Origin: an uncultured beta proteobacterium
GTDB taxonomy: Bacteria > Pseudomonadota > Gammaproteobacteria > Burkholderiales > Burkholderiaceae_B
Assembly: GCA_903903735.1 (NCBI GenBank)
Contig: CAIUZV010000267.1
Location: forward strand, 16,440-80,439
DNA length: 64,000 nucleotides
Direction of reading: 5' to 3'
The position numbers and the translations under genes are program-made. Below the pieces are notes generated by a model, which did no database searches, had not been told where the DNA came from, and was given only the letters and a program-made list of their open reading frames with translations. Of this stretch, positions 46,953 through 57,504 are shown piece after piece. Each line of letters begins with the position of its first letter. Position 1 is the stretch's first letter.

Positions 46953-48384
46953 AAGCGTCGCTCTTAACCCTCATCTTGAAACAGCAGGTGAACTTGCGCT
47001 TCGATTTCGTGACGAGGGGCATGAAGTTAGTTTCACTTGGTTGGGTGACGACTTACCATGGTCCGACTGGTGTCTCCCGGCAGTTGCTCGGTTGCTCGGA
47101 TGCTCACTAGAACGACGGGTGCGGCGATTTATGGGCTTGCTGGGACAAGAGGGGATCGTTGTTTACAATCAAGTGACTCCAAACGATGGGCGGCTTGGAC
47201 GTGCCCTGATGTGGGCTGCAGATTTTCGCGGTGATACCGAGGCGCTGAAAAATTATCGCTTGGATTCGGCAAGGCTCGGGATGGGGGCTGTTTCGTCATT
47301 GATCTCTCTTCATGGAGACAGTCGATACCGCGCCGACCTGAATCAGGAAGAGGTGCATCAATGTCTTGCAGCAGCGGCTCTGGTGTACGAGCGCGCTCGG
47401 TCGGTAATTGAGTGGGTAAGGCCAGACGTTGTTGTAACCTTTAACGGAAGGTTCGCAACATCCAAACCAATTGTTGCCGCGGCAGAGGACTTTGGCATTC
47501 GGACGTTGCGTCATGAGCGAGGCAGCAACTTCCAGCGTTACGAAATTTTTGAAGACTCGGTGCATAGTTACGCTTACAGGCGTCAACGTATCCGGGACCT
47601 TTGGTCATCCACACCTCATGAGGAGCGTACGCGGAATGGACATAAATTTTTCGAGCGCCGTCGTTGCGGGGACGGAATTGGATGGTATTCATTTACTGAC
47701 CATCAACAGCGTGGTATGGTCCCCGCGAAACTTGAAGGTGTGAGACGTGTTGTCTATTTCTCTTCCAGCGACGATGAATATGCAGCTACGACCGATAAGT
47801 GCGAGTCTGGTCCTTGGTCAGATCAATTGGCGGCAGTGAAGGCGTTAATTCGATCGATCGATGCTGTTTTAGGCATAGAGCTTATAGTACGTATCCATCC
47901 ACATCTTAGCAAGAAATCTATTTTCGAACGGGCTCGCTGGATGAGGCTAGCAGGAGTCAATGTAAAGGTGATTGCCCCCGATGACCCTGTCGATTCCTAC
48001 GCGTTGCTAGACTCTGCAGATGTGATCTTTTCCTTTGGATCGACCATAGGAATGGAGGCAGCTTATTGGGGGAAACCCTCTGTGCTTTTGGCTCCCTGTT
48101 TATATTCGGACTCGCCGGCTGTAATTTGCCCGAAAAGCGATTCGGATGTTCAAGCGTTACTGTCTTCTTCGGACCGACTTATGCCTCCATCGCGAGAGCA
48201 GTGTCTTCCTTATGGTAACTACTTCCTCAGCTACGGTACTTCATTCAAATTCTATAAGCCAACGTCGCTGTCGGAGGGGGAATTTATTGGGGATCGCTTG
48301 GGCTGGGACCCAGCGCCGGTGTACTGGTTGCGCAAACAAGGCCTAGGAAGATTTTATAGGAGCTTGGTAAAAAAATGGATCTGA
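46933..48384 (+). CDS. Surface carbohydrate biosynthesis protein, paralog 2
   Basis: [20 protein letters not shown]...[37 protein letters not shown], parallel to preceding ORF. Confidence 0.75.
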   Translation: MHYLIAESVALNPHLETAGELALRFRDEGHEVSFTWLGDDLPWSDWCLPAVARLLGCSLERRVRRFMGLLGQEGIVVYNQVTPNDGRLGRALMWAADFRGDTEALKNYRLDSARLGMGAVSSLISLHGDSRYRADLNQEEVHQCLAAAALVYERARSVIEWVRPDVVVTFNGRFATSKPIVAAAEDFGIRTLRHERGSNFQRYEIFEDSVHSYAYRRQRIRDLWSSTPHEERTRNGHKFFERRRCGDGIGWYSFTDHQQRGMVPAKLEGVRRVVYFSSSDDEYAATTDKCESGPWSDQLAAVKALIRSIDAVLGIELIVRIHPHLSKKSIFERARWMRLAGVNVKVIAPDDPVDSYALLDSADVIFSFGSTIGMEAAYWGKPSVLLAPCLYSDSPAVICPKSDSDVQALLSSSDRLMPPSREQCLPYGNYFLSYGTSFKFYKPTSLSEGEFIGDRLGWDPAPVYWLRKQGLGRFYRSLVKKWI

Positions 48385-49319
48385 AACGTGTCTTGGTGAC
48401 GGGTGGGGCAGGGTTCCTGGGGTCGCATTTATGCGAACGTCTCTTGGCGGAAGGGCAGGAGGTGCTATGCGCCGATAACTTCTTTACAGGGCGGCGCAAC
48501 AATGTCGCGCACCTGTTGGGGAATCCCCGGTTTGAGCTAATGCGGCATGACGTGACATTTCCCCTCTATGTCGAGGTGGACCATATCTATAACCTTGCTT
48601 GCCCAGCGAGCCCAGTTCACTATCAGTTTGATCCAGTCCAGACTACCAAAACCAGTGTCCATGGTGCAATCAATATGCTGGGCTTGGCCAAACGTTTGCG
48701 GGCACGAATTCTTCAGGCGAGCACTTCGGAGGTTTATGGAGATCCGGAAGTGCATCCTCAGACAGAGGCTTACTGGGGGCGCGTCAATCCAATTGGCCCC
48801 AGATCTTGCTATGACGAAGGCAAGCGCTGTGCCGAGACGCTTTTCTTTGACTACCACCGTCAGCATGATCTAGATATCAAGGTTGTGCGTATTTTTAACA
48901 CCTACGGCCCCAGAATGCATCCCAACGATGGCCGAGTTGTGAGCAACTTTATTGTGCAGGCCCTTAAGGGGCAGGACATCACCATTTACGGTGACGGCAG
49001 TCAGACCCGCAGCTTTTGTTTTGTCGATGATTTAATTGAATTCTTTGTTCGGTTCATGAATACCGAAAAGGGAGTTACTGGACCTGTGAATGCAGGCAAC
49101 CCTAGCGAGTTCACGATGTTGGAGTTGGCAGAAATGGTGCTGAGCATCGTCGGCGGCAAGTCCAAGATCGTATATCGCCCATTGCCGCAAGACGACCCGA
49201 AACAGCGTCAGCCAAATATAGGCTTAGCTAAAGAAATGACGGGGTGGCAGCCGAAAGTCGATTTAATGGATGGCTTGAAAGAGACGGTTGCATATTTCAA
49301 ATGTCAGTTTTCAGTGTAA
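48375..49319 (+). CDS. UDP-glucuronate decarboxylase (UDP-xylose synthase)
   Basis: [39 protein letters not shown]...[30 protein letters not shown]. Confidence 0.92.
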   Translation: MDLKRVLVTGGAGFLGSHLCERLLAEGQEVLCADNFFTGRRNNVAHLLGNPRFELMRHDVTFPLYVEVDHIYNLACPASPVHYQFDPVQTTKTSVHGAINMLGLAKRLRARILQASTSEVYGDPEVHPQTEAYWGRVNPIGPRSCYDEGKRCAETLFFDYHRQHDLDIKVVRIFNTYGPRMHPNDGRVVSNFIVQALKGQDITIYGDGSQTRSFCFVDDLIEFFVRFMNTEKGVTGPVNAGNPSEFTMLELAEMVLSIVGGKSKIVYRPLPQDDPKQRQPNIGLAKEMTGWQPKVDLMDGLKETVAYFKCQFSV

Positions 49320-49332
49320 TTTCTGACAGAAG

Positions 49333-50577
49333 ATGAAGTATTTCGAGGGCATGAGATTGTTCGCCAAAATGGGTCTTCGGCAGCTTGTGATATCTAAATT
49401 TCACAACCTTAGAGCTAACTCCGAGATGCCGTCATTTTTTGAATTTTCATTTGTAGGTTGGGCTACTGCTTCGATCTTTTTTTCTTTTGTGCCGGGTAAG
49501 GAGATTGTTGCCTATTGGGCGATGTTGGGATGTTTTCTGACTTTTTTGGTGTGGGAATGGCCGCATAATAAGCAGTTAGACCGGATTGTGCCGACGATCC
49601 TGATAGCGATCCTGATTCCGCTTGGTTTGCATCTGCTGATTGGGCTTGCCCAAGTAGCGCATCGTTTTTATGAGGTTACTATCGTCGGAGTATTTGAGAA
49701 TGCTAATGTTAGAGGGCATATTTCAATCGGCGTCAAGAATTTGTCTATTGCTTGTACCTTTTGTGCTGTTCTTGGCCACCAGATTACAAAATATTATGTG
49801 CGTCATCGCAGATTTGGTCTCGTGATCATTGCCTTGTCAGTGAGTATGCTCGGGCTCTTAAATTCATTAATTGGAATATTCTCCTATTTTATATTTATCA
49901 CTTTTGAAATAATTGGGAATTGCTGGAGGCAGAAATCCGTTTCCAATATTGGAGCAGCTACAATATTAAAATCTATTCCCAATGAATTGGTTGTGGGCAC
50001 ATTTGCTTTGCTGCTGACATTTCCGATTTCTGGTGGGCTTGAACGTGTTCAGCAGCTGCCATCAAGCTTGATGGCCATAGAGCAAAAAGAAACATACCAA
50101 TCATGGGTTGAGCCGACGAAGTTTTATTCTGAGTTCTGTTCAAATGAGTGCGAAGTAAATGCGTCGGTTTATTACCGGGGGGCATGGGCAATTTTCGGGT
50201 TGCAAACGATTGTAGAGAATCCGATGGGCTTGGGAAACGTCGAAGAGCCTCTGAAAGCGGCTCTTCGAAAGAAGTACCCCATGGTTTCTGACAGTAGTCT
50301 GCCGAACGACTTTCATAGTGAGTTAATTGGCTTTGGTGTGCGTTACGGTATTGTGATGTTATTAGTTGTTTTAGCGATCAGTATGTGGATGTATGCACGT
50401 CTATTTTTGAAGTCTCGTGATAGTGATTCTGCCCATCTCGCATTAGGTTTCTTAGTCATCATCTTCACAAGACTAGCATTAGATTCGATTGGCATGGGGG
50501 GCGTTTCTGTAGCGTTATTGTTGTTACTTCTTCTGTCCATTATTTCAATAAAGTTCGAGGGCTTTCGGGGAGTCTAA
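49333..50577 (+). CDS. Multi-TM protein, O-antigen polymerase/ligase-like (Wzy candidate)
   Basis: Many hydrophobic segments with a large periplasmic-like loop; position among GTs. Confidence 0.65.
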   Translation: MKYFEGMRLFAKMGLRQLVISKFHNLRANSEMPSFFEFSFVGWATASIFFSFVPGKEIVAYWAMLGCFLTFLVWEWPHNKQLDRIVPTILIAILIPLGLHLLIGLAQVAHRFYEVTIVGVFENANVRGHISIGVKNLSIACTFCAVLGHQITKYYVRHRRFGLVIIALSVSMLGLLNSLIGIFSYFIFITFEIIGNCWRQKSVSNIGAATILKSIPNELVVGTFALLLTFPISGGLERVQQLPSSLMAIEQKETYQSWVEPTKFYSEFCSNECEVNASVYYRGAWAIFGLQTIVENPMGLGNVEEPLKAALRKKYPMVSDSSLPNDFHSELIGFGVRYGIVMLLVVLAISMWMYARLFLKSRDSDSAHLALGFLVIIFTRLALDSIGMGGVSVALLLLLLLSIISIKFEGFRGV

Positions 50578-51633
50578 GTGGCTACTAAACGTATATTGCT
50601 ACTCTCTAATCTACCGACGCCCTATCAACTTGACTATCTTGAACAGTTGTCACAGCTAGCAGAGGTTCGGGCAGTATTTTTGTCATCCAGCGAAGCAAAC
50701 AGGGACTGGACGTTGTCATCTCGAGCATGGATGCGTGTCCTGAAAGACGGTGACATAGTTACGAAATGGAACGAACTCTTGCCGGAGCTTGCCGAGTTCA
50801 AACCGAGTCATGTCATTGTCGGTGGCTATCGACTGCCTTTAGCAAACCGGCTGAAGTTGTACTGCTGGCAAAACAGCGTCCAGTACTACTACTGGCTTGA
50901 GAAGCCTTTACCAGCAGAGGGTATACGTGCAATCCTGCGTTCATTGGTTTGGCGTGTGACACTACCTTTTTCTGATGGCGTGCTCTGCATCGGTAGTGAG
51001 GCTGTCCAAGCTTACGGGAAGTATGCTCATAAGACGTTCAATCTGCCATATTCAATTGATATTTCCCGCTATCGCGTTAGAGAACCCCGTATGCCGGAAG
51101 GTGTCCTGCGCTGTCTTTTTGTGGGGCAATATATTGAGCGGAAGGGCGTTCGCGAGTTGCTTGAAGCATTCGCGTCTATCTCACCTGGAGTCGCAGAACT
51201 GACGATGGTTGGCTCGGGAGACTTGCTTCCATTGGTTGAAAAATTTGCCGGACGTAACGCGAATATTCGCAACCGGGGTTTTGTCGAGCCTGCGGCTCTG
51301 GCGGAACTATTTGCTGCACATGATGTGTTTGTGCTTCCGTCCCGGCATGACGGATGGGCGGTAGTGGTGGCTGAGGCCATGGCGGCCGCGCTTCCCGTCG
51401 TAGGGACCCATATGACAGGCGCTTTTGTTGACCTCGTGGCGCCTAATGGATGTGGAAAAGAATGTGAGGTTGATGCTGAGACGATCCGTGTCTCCATTGA
51501 GGCGTATGCGGCGCATCCAGAATCCGTCTTGAGTGATGGATTGCTCGCGCGGCAGGTGTTAATGACTTCGCCAGCCGAAGCTGGAAACGCGGCGCGGTTG
51601 CTTATGCATATGCTGGAGCGCCAAAGTAATTAA
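50578..51633 (+). CDS. Glycosyltransferase (GT4-like)
   Basis: LFVGQYIERKGVRELLEAFASI...VFVLPSRHDGWAVVVAEAMAAALPVVGT. Confidence 0.87.
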   Translation: MATKRILLLSNLPTPYQLDYLEQLSQLAEVRAVFLSSSEANRDWTLSSRAWMRVLKDGDIVTKWNELLPELAEFKPSHVIVGGYRLPLANRLKLYCWQNSVQYYYWLEKPLPAEGIRAILRSLVWRVTLPFSDGVLCIGSEAVQAYGKYAHKTFNLPYSIDISRYRVREPRMPEGVLRCLFVGQYIERKGVRELLEAFASISPGVAELTMVGSGDLLPLVEKFAGRNANIRNRGFVEPAALAELFAAHDVFVLPSRHDGWAVVVAEAMAAALPVVGTHMTGAFVDLVAPNGCGKECEVDAETIRVSIEAYAAHPESVLSDGLLARQVLMTSPAEAGNAARLLMHMLERQSN

Positions 51634-51739
51634 AGTCACCTTTCCGCGCAATCTCAAGAGCCGTTATCACGGCCGGTTAGCGGAATTTGCGGCAAAGCGA
51701 AGTGAGTTCAATGTTTTTATTTGCGAGGTCAGATAATCC

Positions 51740-52927
51740 GTGATTGATGGTGTTCCTTTGCATCTGGCCATCGATGCCAGCAACATCCGTCAGGGTGGTG
51801 GCATCACACATCTATCGCAGATGTTGGCGGCAGCTGAGCCACTCGCTGCGGGAATAAGCCAAGTCACGGTTTGGGCACCGCGCTCCACAGTGGATCAACT
51901 ACCTGTCCGGCCGTGGCTGACAATAACATCACCGCCCTGGATTGAAGGGGGATTGCCGCGTCGCGTGCTGGGGCAGCAAATCCTCCTTAAACGAGAGATT
52001 TTTCGCAGAGGCTGTGATGTTCTGTTCTCTCCTGGTGGAACGATTCCAATAAGGCGGGGTATTCCAGTAGTAACAATGTCTCAGAATCTTCTGCCATTTG
52101 AACCGTTTGAGGCTGCGCGTTTCGGGCGTTGGAGCCCCATGCGCCTCAAAATGTGGCTGTTACGGCGTGCTCAGTCGTGTTCTTTTCGTGCTGCCGACGG
52201 CATGATCTTCCTCACACAATATGCACAGGAGACTGTTTGCCGGTGGATTGGTGGGGTCGAGGAGCGGTCGGTGACGATCCCACATGGCATAGAGCGGCGA
52301 TTTTCATTGTCTCCTCGCCGTTCACGGCCAACGGTTGAGTTGTCCGTGGAAGAGCCGTTTAAGCTCCTCTATGTCTCAATATTGATGCCTTACAAGCATC
52401 AGGTCGAAGTTGCTCGAGCCATCAGCGACTTGCGCGGTGAAGGATATGCCGTCCAGGCTCGATTTCTGGGGGGCGACTGGGGTCACTACGGCAGAGAATT
52501 TCGTGAAACCCTGCGACAACTTGATCCCGCAGGCGAGTACCTCGAATGGCCCGGCAGCACACCATATGACAGACTGCATAATGAATACGGCGTAGCGGAT
52601 GCCTTCGTGTTTGCGTCAAGTTGCGAAAACCTTCCGAATATCCTAATCGAGGCTATGGCGGCTGGATTACCAATTGCTTGCTCGGATCGGGGACCGATGC
52701 CGGAGGTGTTGGGTAATGCGGGGATTTATTTTGATCCTGTTCATAAAGATTCCATTGCGAATGCTCTACGCAGGCTTATTGATGATGCAGGTCTGCGCGA
52801 GCAAATGGCGGCTAGCGCGTGGCGGAAAAGCAATCTCTATTCATGGGAACGTTGTGCCCGCGAGACGCTGGCCTATGTTGCGGCTGTTGCGCGCAGAGCA
52901 AGAATGTTTAAGGAGACTCGGAAATGA
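51740..52927 (+). CDS. Glycosyltransferase (GT4-like)
   Basis: LLYVSILMPYKHQVEVARAISDL...ADAFVFASSCENLPNILIEAMAAGLPIACSDRGPMPEVLG. Confidence 0.88.
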   Translation: MIDGVPLHLAIDASNIRQGGGITHLSQMLAAAEPLAAGISQVTVWAPRSTVDQLPVRPWLTITSPPWIEGGLPRRVLGQQILLKREIFRRGCDVLFSPGGTIPIRRGIPVVTMSQNLLPFEPFEAARFGRWSPMRLKMWLLRRAQSCSFRAADGMIFLTQYAQETVCRWIGGVEERSVTIPHGIERRFSLSPRRSRPTVELSVEEPFKLLYVSILMPYKHQVEVARAISDLRGEGYAVQARFLGGDWGHYGREFRETLRQLDPAGEYLEWPGSTPYDRLHNEYGVADAFVFASSCENLPNILIEAMAAGLPIACSDRGPMPEVLGNAGIYFDPVHKDSIANALRRLIDDAGLREQMAASAWRKSNLYSWERCARETLAYVAAVARRARMFKETRK

Positions 52928-52933
52928 GCAAAC

Positions 52934-53971
52934 ATGTTCAATAGCAAGATACTTTTGATTACGGGTGGCACTGGATCATTCGGAAATGCGGTGTTGAGGC
53001 GATTTCTCCGGTCTGACCTGAGCGAGATTCGTATCTTTAGCCGCGACGAGAAGAAACAGGATGACCTGCGTAAGCGGTACACAGACCCCAAGCTCAAGTT
53101 TTATATTGGGGATGTGCGCGATCAGCGCAGTGTGGCAGCCGCAATGCGGGGTGTGGACTACGTCTTCCATGCCGCAGCCCTCAAGCAGGTACCCTCATGC
53201 GAGTTCCATCCCATGGAGGCCGTGCGCACCAACGTGCTGGGGACCGAGAACGTGCTGGAGGCGGCCATCGCGGCCCGCATCAAGCGCGTGGTCTGCCTGA
53301 GCACGGACAAGGCCGTCTACCCCATCAATGCCATGGGCATCAGCAAGGCCATGATGGAGAAAGTCATGGTCGCCACCAGCCGCAACTTGGAGGGTACGGT
53401 CATCTGCGGTACGCGCTACGGCAACGTGATGGCGTCACGAGGTTCGGTGATACCGCTGTTCGTGGACCAGGTGCTGGCGGGCAAGCCCATCACCGTGACC
53501 GATCCGGGCATGACGCGCTTCATGATGACGCTGGAAGATGCGGTGGACCTGGTGCTTTACGCCTTCGAGAACGGCCGCAACGGTGACATCTTCGTGCAGA
53601 AGGCACCGGCGGCCACGGTGAGCGTACTGACGCAGGCCCTGCTGGAACTGCTGGGGCACACGGGGCATGCCGTGCACGAAATCGGCACGCGGCACGGCGA
53701 AAAACTTTTTGAGACCCTGCTCAGCCGAGAGGAAATGGCTTGCGCCGAGGACCTGCGCGGCTACTACCGCGTGCCGCCGGACAGCCGCGACCTTAACTAC
53801 GCCAAGTTCGTGGAAGTGGGCGAGCGCCGCCTGACCCAGAGCTCCCACGGCGAAGACTACAACTCGCACAACACCACGCGCCTAGACGTGGCCGGCATGA
53901 AGGCCCTGCTGCTCAAGCTGGACTTCATGCACCGCATCATGCGCGGCGAACCCGCTGTCGCGGAGGACTGA
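52934..53971 (+). CDS. fnlA: UDP-GlcNAc 4,6-dehydratase/5-epimerase (FnlA-type)
   Basis: KILLITGGTGSFGNAVLRRFL; SRDEKKQDDLRKRY; followed by FnlB and FnlC homologs. Confidence 0.88.
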   Translation: MFNSKILLITGGTGSFGNAVLRRFLRSDLSEIRIFSRDEKKQDDLRKRYTDPKLKFYIGDVRDQRSVAAAMRGVDYVFHAAALKQVPSCEFHPMEAVRTNVLGTENVLEAAIAARIKRVVCLSTDKAVYPINAMGISKAMMEKVMVATSRNLEGTVICGTRYGNVMASRGSVIPLFVDQVLAGKPITVTDPGMTRFMMTLEDAVDLVLYAFENGRNGDIFVQKAPAATVSVLTQALLELLGHTGHAVHEIGTRHGEKLFETLLSREEMACAEDLRGYYRVPPDSRDLNYAKFVEVGERRLTQSSHGEDYNSHNTTRLDVAGMKALLLKLDFMHRIMRGEPAVAED

Positions 53972-53975
53972 TGTC

Positions 53976-55097
53976 ATGAAGGTGCTGATTACCGGGGCTA
54001 ACGGTTTTGTAGGCAAGAACCTGCAGTTGCGCTTGAGCGAGCGTAAGGACGTGCAAGTCGTCTATTTCACTCGCGAGCACGGGGTGCAGCAGCTGCCCAG
54101 CCTTTTGCATGGCGTGGATTTCGTTTTCCACCTGGCGGGCGTGAATCGGCCGGATGACCTCGGCGAGTTCACAGTCGGCAACGTCGATCTGACGCGTGCG
54201 TTGTGCGGCGCGGTGGTCGATGCGGCGCGTGCCGGTGGTCGCCGGATCCCCATTCTCTACACCTCCTCGACGCAGGCCGCGCTGGACAACCTCTACGGCC
54301 GCAGCAAGCGCGGGGCCGAGACCGCACTGCGTACGGCCGATCCCTTGGTGTCTGCCCATATATTCCGGCTGCCCAATGTGTTCGGCAAATGGTGCCGGCC
54401 CAACTACAACTCCGCCGTGGCCACCTTCTGCCACAACATCGCGCGCGGCCTGCCCATCCAGATCAACGATCCGAAGGCTGTAGTGACCCTGGTCTACGTG
54501 GACGACGTGATAGAGCGTTTCCTGCAGCTGATGGACGGCGCCGATGTGGCCGTCGGCGCGGACGGTTTCGAGACCGTCGCACCGCAGTACACTGTGACGG
54601 TGGGTGAGCTGGTGCGGCAGCTGGAGTCCTTCCGTGACAGTCGGACTACGCTCATGACGGATCGCGTGGGGACAGGTTGGCTCCGTGCGCTGTATTCGAC
54701 CTATGTAAGTTATCTGCCGGTCGAGTCCTTTGAATATGAGGTACCCCGCCACTCGGACCCGCGCGGCGTTTTCGTGGAGATGCTCAAGACGCAGGACAGC
54801 GGCCAGTTCTCCTATTTCACGGCGCACCCGGGCGTGACCCGGGGTGGCCACTACCATCACAGCAAGACGGAAAAGTTTCTGGTCATTCAGGGCGAGGCGA
54901 AGTTCCGTTTCCGCCATATGCAGAGCGGGAAGGTGCACGAGCTGACGACTCGCGGCGAGGCGCCACGCATCGTCGAGACCGTGCCAGGCTGGACGCACGA
55001 CATCACCAATGTCGGCCAGGGCGAGATGGTGGTGATGCTGTGGGCTAACGAAGTGTTCGACCGTGCACGGCCCGATACCTATGCGTGCCCGGTCTGA
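53976..55097 (+). CDS. fnlB: Bifunctional SDR-cupin reductase (CapF/FnlB-type)
   Basis: KVLITGANGFVGKNLQLRL N-terminal plus cupin FSYFTAHPGVTRGGHYHHSKTEKFLVIQGEAKFRFRH. Confidence 0.9.
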   Translation: MKVLITGANGFVGKNLQLRLSERKDVQVVYFTREHGVQQLPSLLHGVDFVFHLAGVNRPDDLGEFTVGNVDLTRALCGAVVDAARAGGRRIPILYTSSTQAALDNLYGRSKRGAETALRTADPLVSAHIFRLPNVFGKWCRPNYNSAVATFCHNIARGLPIQINDPKAVVTLVYVDDVIERFLQLMDGADVAVGADGFETVAPQYTVTVGELVRQLESFRDSRTTLMTDRVGTGWLRALYSTYVSYLPVESFEYEVPRHSDPRGVFVEMLKTQDSGQFSYFTAHPGVTRGGHYHHSKTEKFLVIQGEAKFRFRHMQSGKVHELTTRGEAPRIVETVPGWTHDITNVGQGEMVVMLWANEVFDRARPDTYACPV

Positions 55098-55118
55098 GTT
55101 CTAAAGGAAAGGGCGCGC

Positions 55119-56261
55119 ATGTTACTGAAGAAACTCAAGGTTATGACGGTGGTGGGTACTCGACCTGAGATCATCCGTTTGTCACGCGTGTTGGCCCGGC
55201 TGGATGAGCACTGCGAGCACGTACTGGTGCACACTGGCCAGAACTACGACTACGAACTCAACCAAGTATTCTTCGACAATCTGGGCCTGCGCAAGCCTGA
55301 TCACTTCCTGGACAGTGCGACCAACTCGTCAGGCGCCGCGCAGACCATCGGCAACCTGATTACAGCGGTCGACCGAGTTTTGGAGAAAGAGCAGCCCGAA
55401 GCCATGCTGGTGCTGGGTGACACCAACAGTTGCTTGTCGGTGATTCCTGCCAAGCGGCGCAAGGTACCGATTTTCCACATGGAGGCAGGCAACCGCTGCT
55501 TTGACCAGCGTGTGCCCGAGGAGACCAACCGCCGTATTGTCGATCACACGGCGGATATCAACCTCACGTACAGCACCATTGCCCGCGATTACCTGCTGCG
55601 CGAAGGCTTGCCGTCCGACCAGGTCATCAAGACTGGTAGTCCCATGTACGAGGTGCTGCACCACTACCTGCCGCATATCCAGGCGTCAAACGCCTTGAAC
55701 CGCCTGGGATTGCAGTCCGAACAGTACTTTGTGGTGAGCGCCCACCGTGAAGAGAACATCGAATCTGACAAGTCGTTCACCAAACTGGCGGCGGTGTTGA
55801 ACGCGGTGGCTGAAGACCATGGTTTGCCGGTGGTGGTGTCTACCCACCCGCGCACACAGAAGCGGGTGGGCGCCACCGGTGCCCAGTTCCATCCCCTGGT
55901 GCGACTAATGAAGCCAATGGGTTTTCACGACTACGTAAACCTGCAAATGCAGGCCAAGGCGGTGTTGTCTGACAGCGGCACGATAAACGAGGAATCGTCC
56001 ATCCTAAACTTTCCGGCGCTCAACTTGCGCGAAGCCCACGAGCGCCCCGAAGGCATGGAAGAAGCCGCCGTGATGATGGTGGGATTGGAGGTGGAGCGCG
56101 TCCGGCAAGGGCTGGCCATTCTGGCCACCCAGTCCCGAGGCGCAAACCGCAGCCTGCGCCAGGTGGCTGACTACAGCATGCCCAATGTGAGCGAGAAGGT
56201 GGTGCGCATCATCCACAGCTACACGGATTATGTGAATCGGGTGGTGTGGAAGAAATACTGA
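55119..56261 (+). CDS. fnlC: UDP-N-acetylglucosamine 2-epimerase family (FnlC/WecB-type)
   Basis: KVMTVVGTRPEIIRLSRVLARLDEHCEHVLVHTGQNYDYELNQVFF; FHMEAGNRCFDQRVPEETNRRIVDH. Confidence 0.92.
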   Translation: MLLKKLKVMTVVGTRPEIIRLSRVLARLDEHCEHVLVHTGQNYDYELNQVFFDNLGLRKPDHFLDSATNSSGAAQTIGNLITAVDRVLEKEQPEAMLVLGDTNSCLSVIPAKRRKVPIFHMEAGNRCFDQRVPEETNRRIVDHTADINLTYSTIARDYLLREGLPSDQVIKTGSPMYEVLHHYLPHIQASNALNRLGLQSEQYFVVSAHREENIESDKSFTKLAAVLNAVAEDHGLPVVVSTHPRTQKRVGATGAQFHPLVRLMKPMGFHDYVNLQMQAKAVLSDSGTINEESSILNFPALNLREAHERPEGMEEAAVMMVGLEVERVRQGLAILATQSRGANRSLRQVADYSMPNVSEKVVRIIHSYTDYVNRVVWKKY

Positions 56262-56268
56262 GGCGCAG

Positions 56269-57504
56269 TTGCGGATTCTCATCGTAAGCCAGTACTTTTG
56301 GCCAGAAAACTTTCGCATCAATGACTTGGTGAAAGAGTTGGTGCAACGTGGGCACCAGGTGACGGTGCTCACCGGCATTCCCAATTACCCGGTGGGCAAA
56401 GTGTTCGATGCCTACCATGCGCAGCCCAGCGTTTTCGCCACATACGAAGGTGCCGCAGTGGTTCGTGTGCCCATGTTGCCTCGCGGTAGCGGTAGCTTGC
56501 GCCTGATGCTGAACTACCTGAGCTTTGTTGTTGGTAGTGGCATTTTTGGGCCCTGGCGCTTGCGAGGCAAACCAGCTGATGTAATTTTTGTATTCGAACC
56601 ATCACCCGTGACAGTGGGGCTGCCGGCTATCTGGTTGGGGAAAATCAAAAATGCACCTGTGGTGTTTTGGGCCTTGGATTTGTGGCCAGAAACCCTGGCC
56701 GCCATAGGCGTGGTGCGTTCGCCCAGGGTGCTGTGTTGGGTGGGGCATTTGGTGCGCTACATCTACAACCGCTGCACCTTGGTGCTGGGGCAGTCGAGAG
56801 GCTTTCTGAGCAGCATTGCCCGCTATTGCGATGACAAAGTCAAGATCCGTTACTTCCCTAGTTGGGCGGAGGACGTGTTCATGGATGACAGCGTCAAGCC
56901 AGCCTCGGAGGTGCCCGAATGGATTGATGGCTTCACCGTGGTGTTCGCCGGCAATATTGGCGAAGCGCAGGACATGCCGGCGGTGCTGGATGCAGCCGAA
57001 CGATTGAAAGACGACACCAGGATTCGGTGGGTCATTGTGGGTGATGGGCGGAAGTCTGACTGGCTGCAAGCCGAGGTGGCTCGACGTGGATTAGATAAAC
57101 AGGTCCTGATGCCAGGTCGTTTTGCTGTGGAGCGCATGCCATCTTTTTACGCCCATGCCGACGCGCTGCTGGTCTCATTGAAGCGGGACCCGGTTTTCAG
57201 CATGACGATTCCAGGCAAAGTCCAGTCGTACCTGATGGCCGGAATTCCCTTGCTAGGTATGCTCGATGGGGAGGGTGCGGCTGTGATCCGTGATGCGAAG
57301 GCTGGCCTGACATGCGAGGCAGATGATAGCGTGGGCTTGGCCCAAGCGGTTTTGGCTTTGGCCGCCATGCCAACGGCCGAGAGAAAGCAGATGGGGTTGA
57401 GTGGGCGGGAGTACGCCCAGCAAGAGTTTGGGCGTACCCAATTGATGGACCGCCTGGAGGCGCTTTTGGCTGAGGCCGTGACGATTAGCAAAGCCAAGGC
57501 TTGA
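56269..57504 (+). CDS. Glycosyltransferase (WbuB-like, probable L-FucNAc transferase)
   Basis: RILIVSQYFWPENFRINDLVKELVQRGHQVTVLTGIPNYPVGKVF; directly after fnlABC. Confidence 0.85.
   Translation: MRILIVSQYFWPENFRINDLVKELVQRGHQVTVLTGIPNYPVGKVFDAYHAQPSVFATYEGAAVVRVPMLPRGSGSLRLMLNYLSFVVGSGIFGPWRLRGKPADVIFVFEPSPVTVGLPAIWLGKIKNAPVVFWALDLWPETLAAIGVVRSPRVLCWVGHLVRYIYNRCTLVLGQSRGFLSSIARYCDDKVKIRYFPSWAEDVFMDDSVKPASEVPEWIDGFTVVFAGNIGEAQDMPAVLDAAERLKDDTRIRWVIVGDGRKSDWLQAEVARRGLDKQVLMPGRFAVERMPSFYAHADALLVSLKRDPVFSMTIPGKVQSYLMAGIPLLGMLDGEGAAVIRDAKAGLTCEADDSVGLAQAVLALAAMPTAERKQMGLSGREYAQQEFGRTQLMDRLEALLAEAVTISKAKA

Noticed and set aside
56484-56503. AGCGGTAGCTTGC resembling a second ops element
   Set aside because: It lies inside the 56269-57504 glycosyltransferase CDS, encodes RGSGSLR, mismatches the first base and variable positions, and is not at an operon leader.
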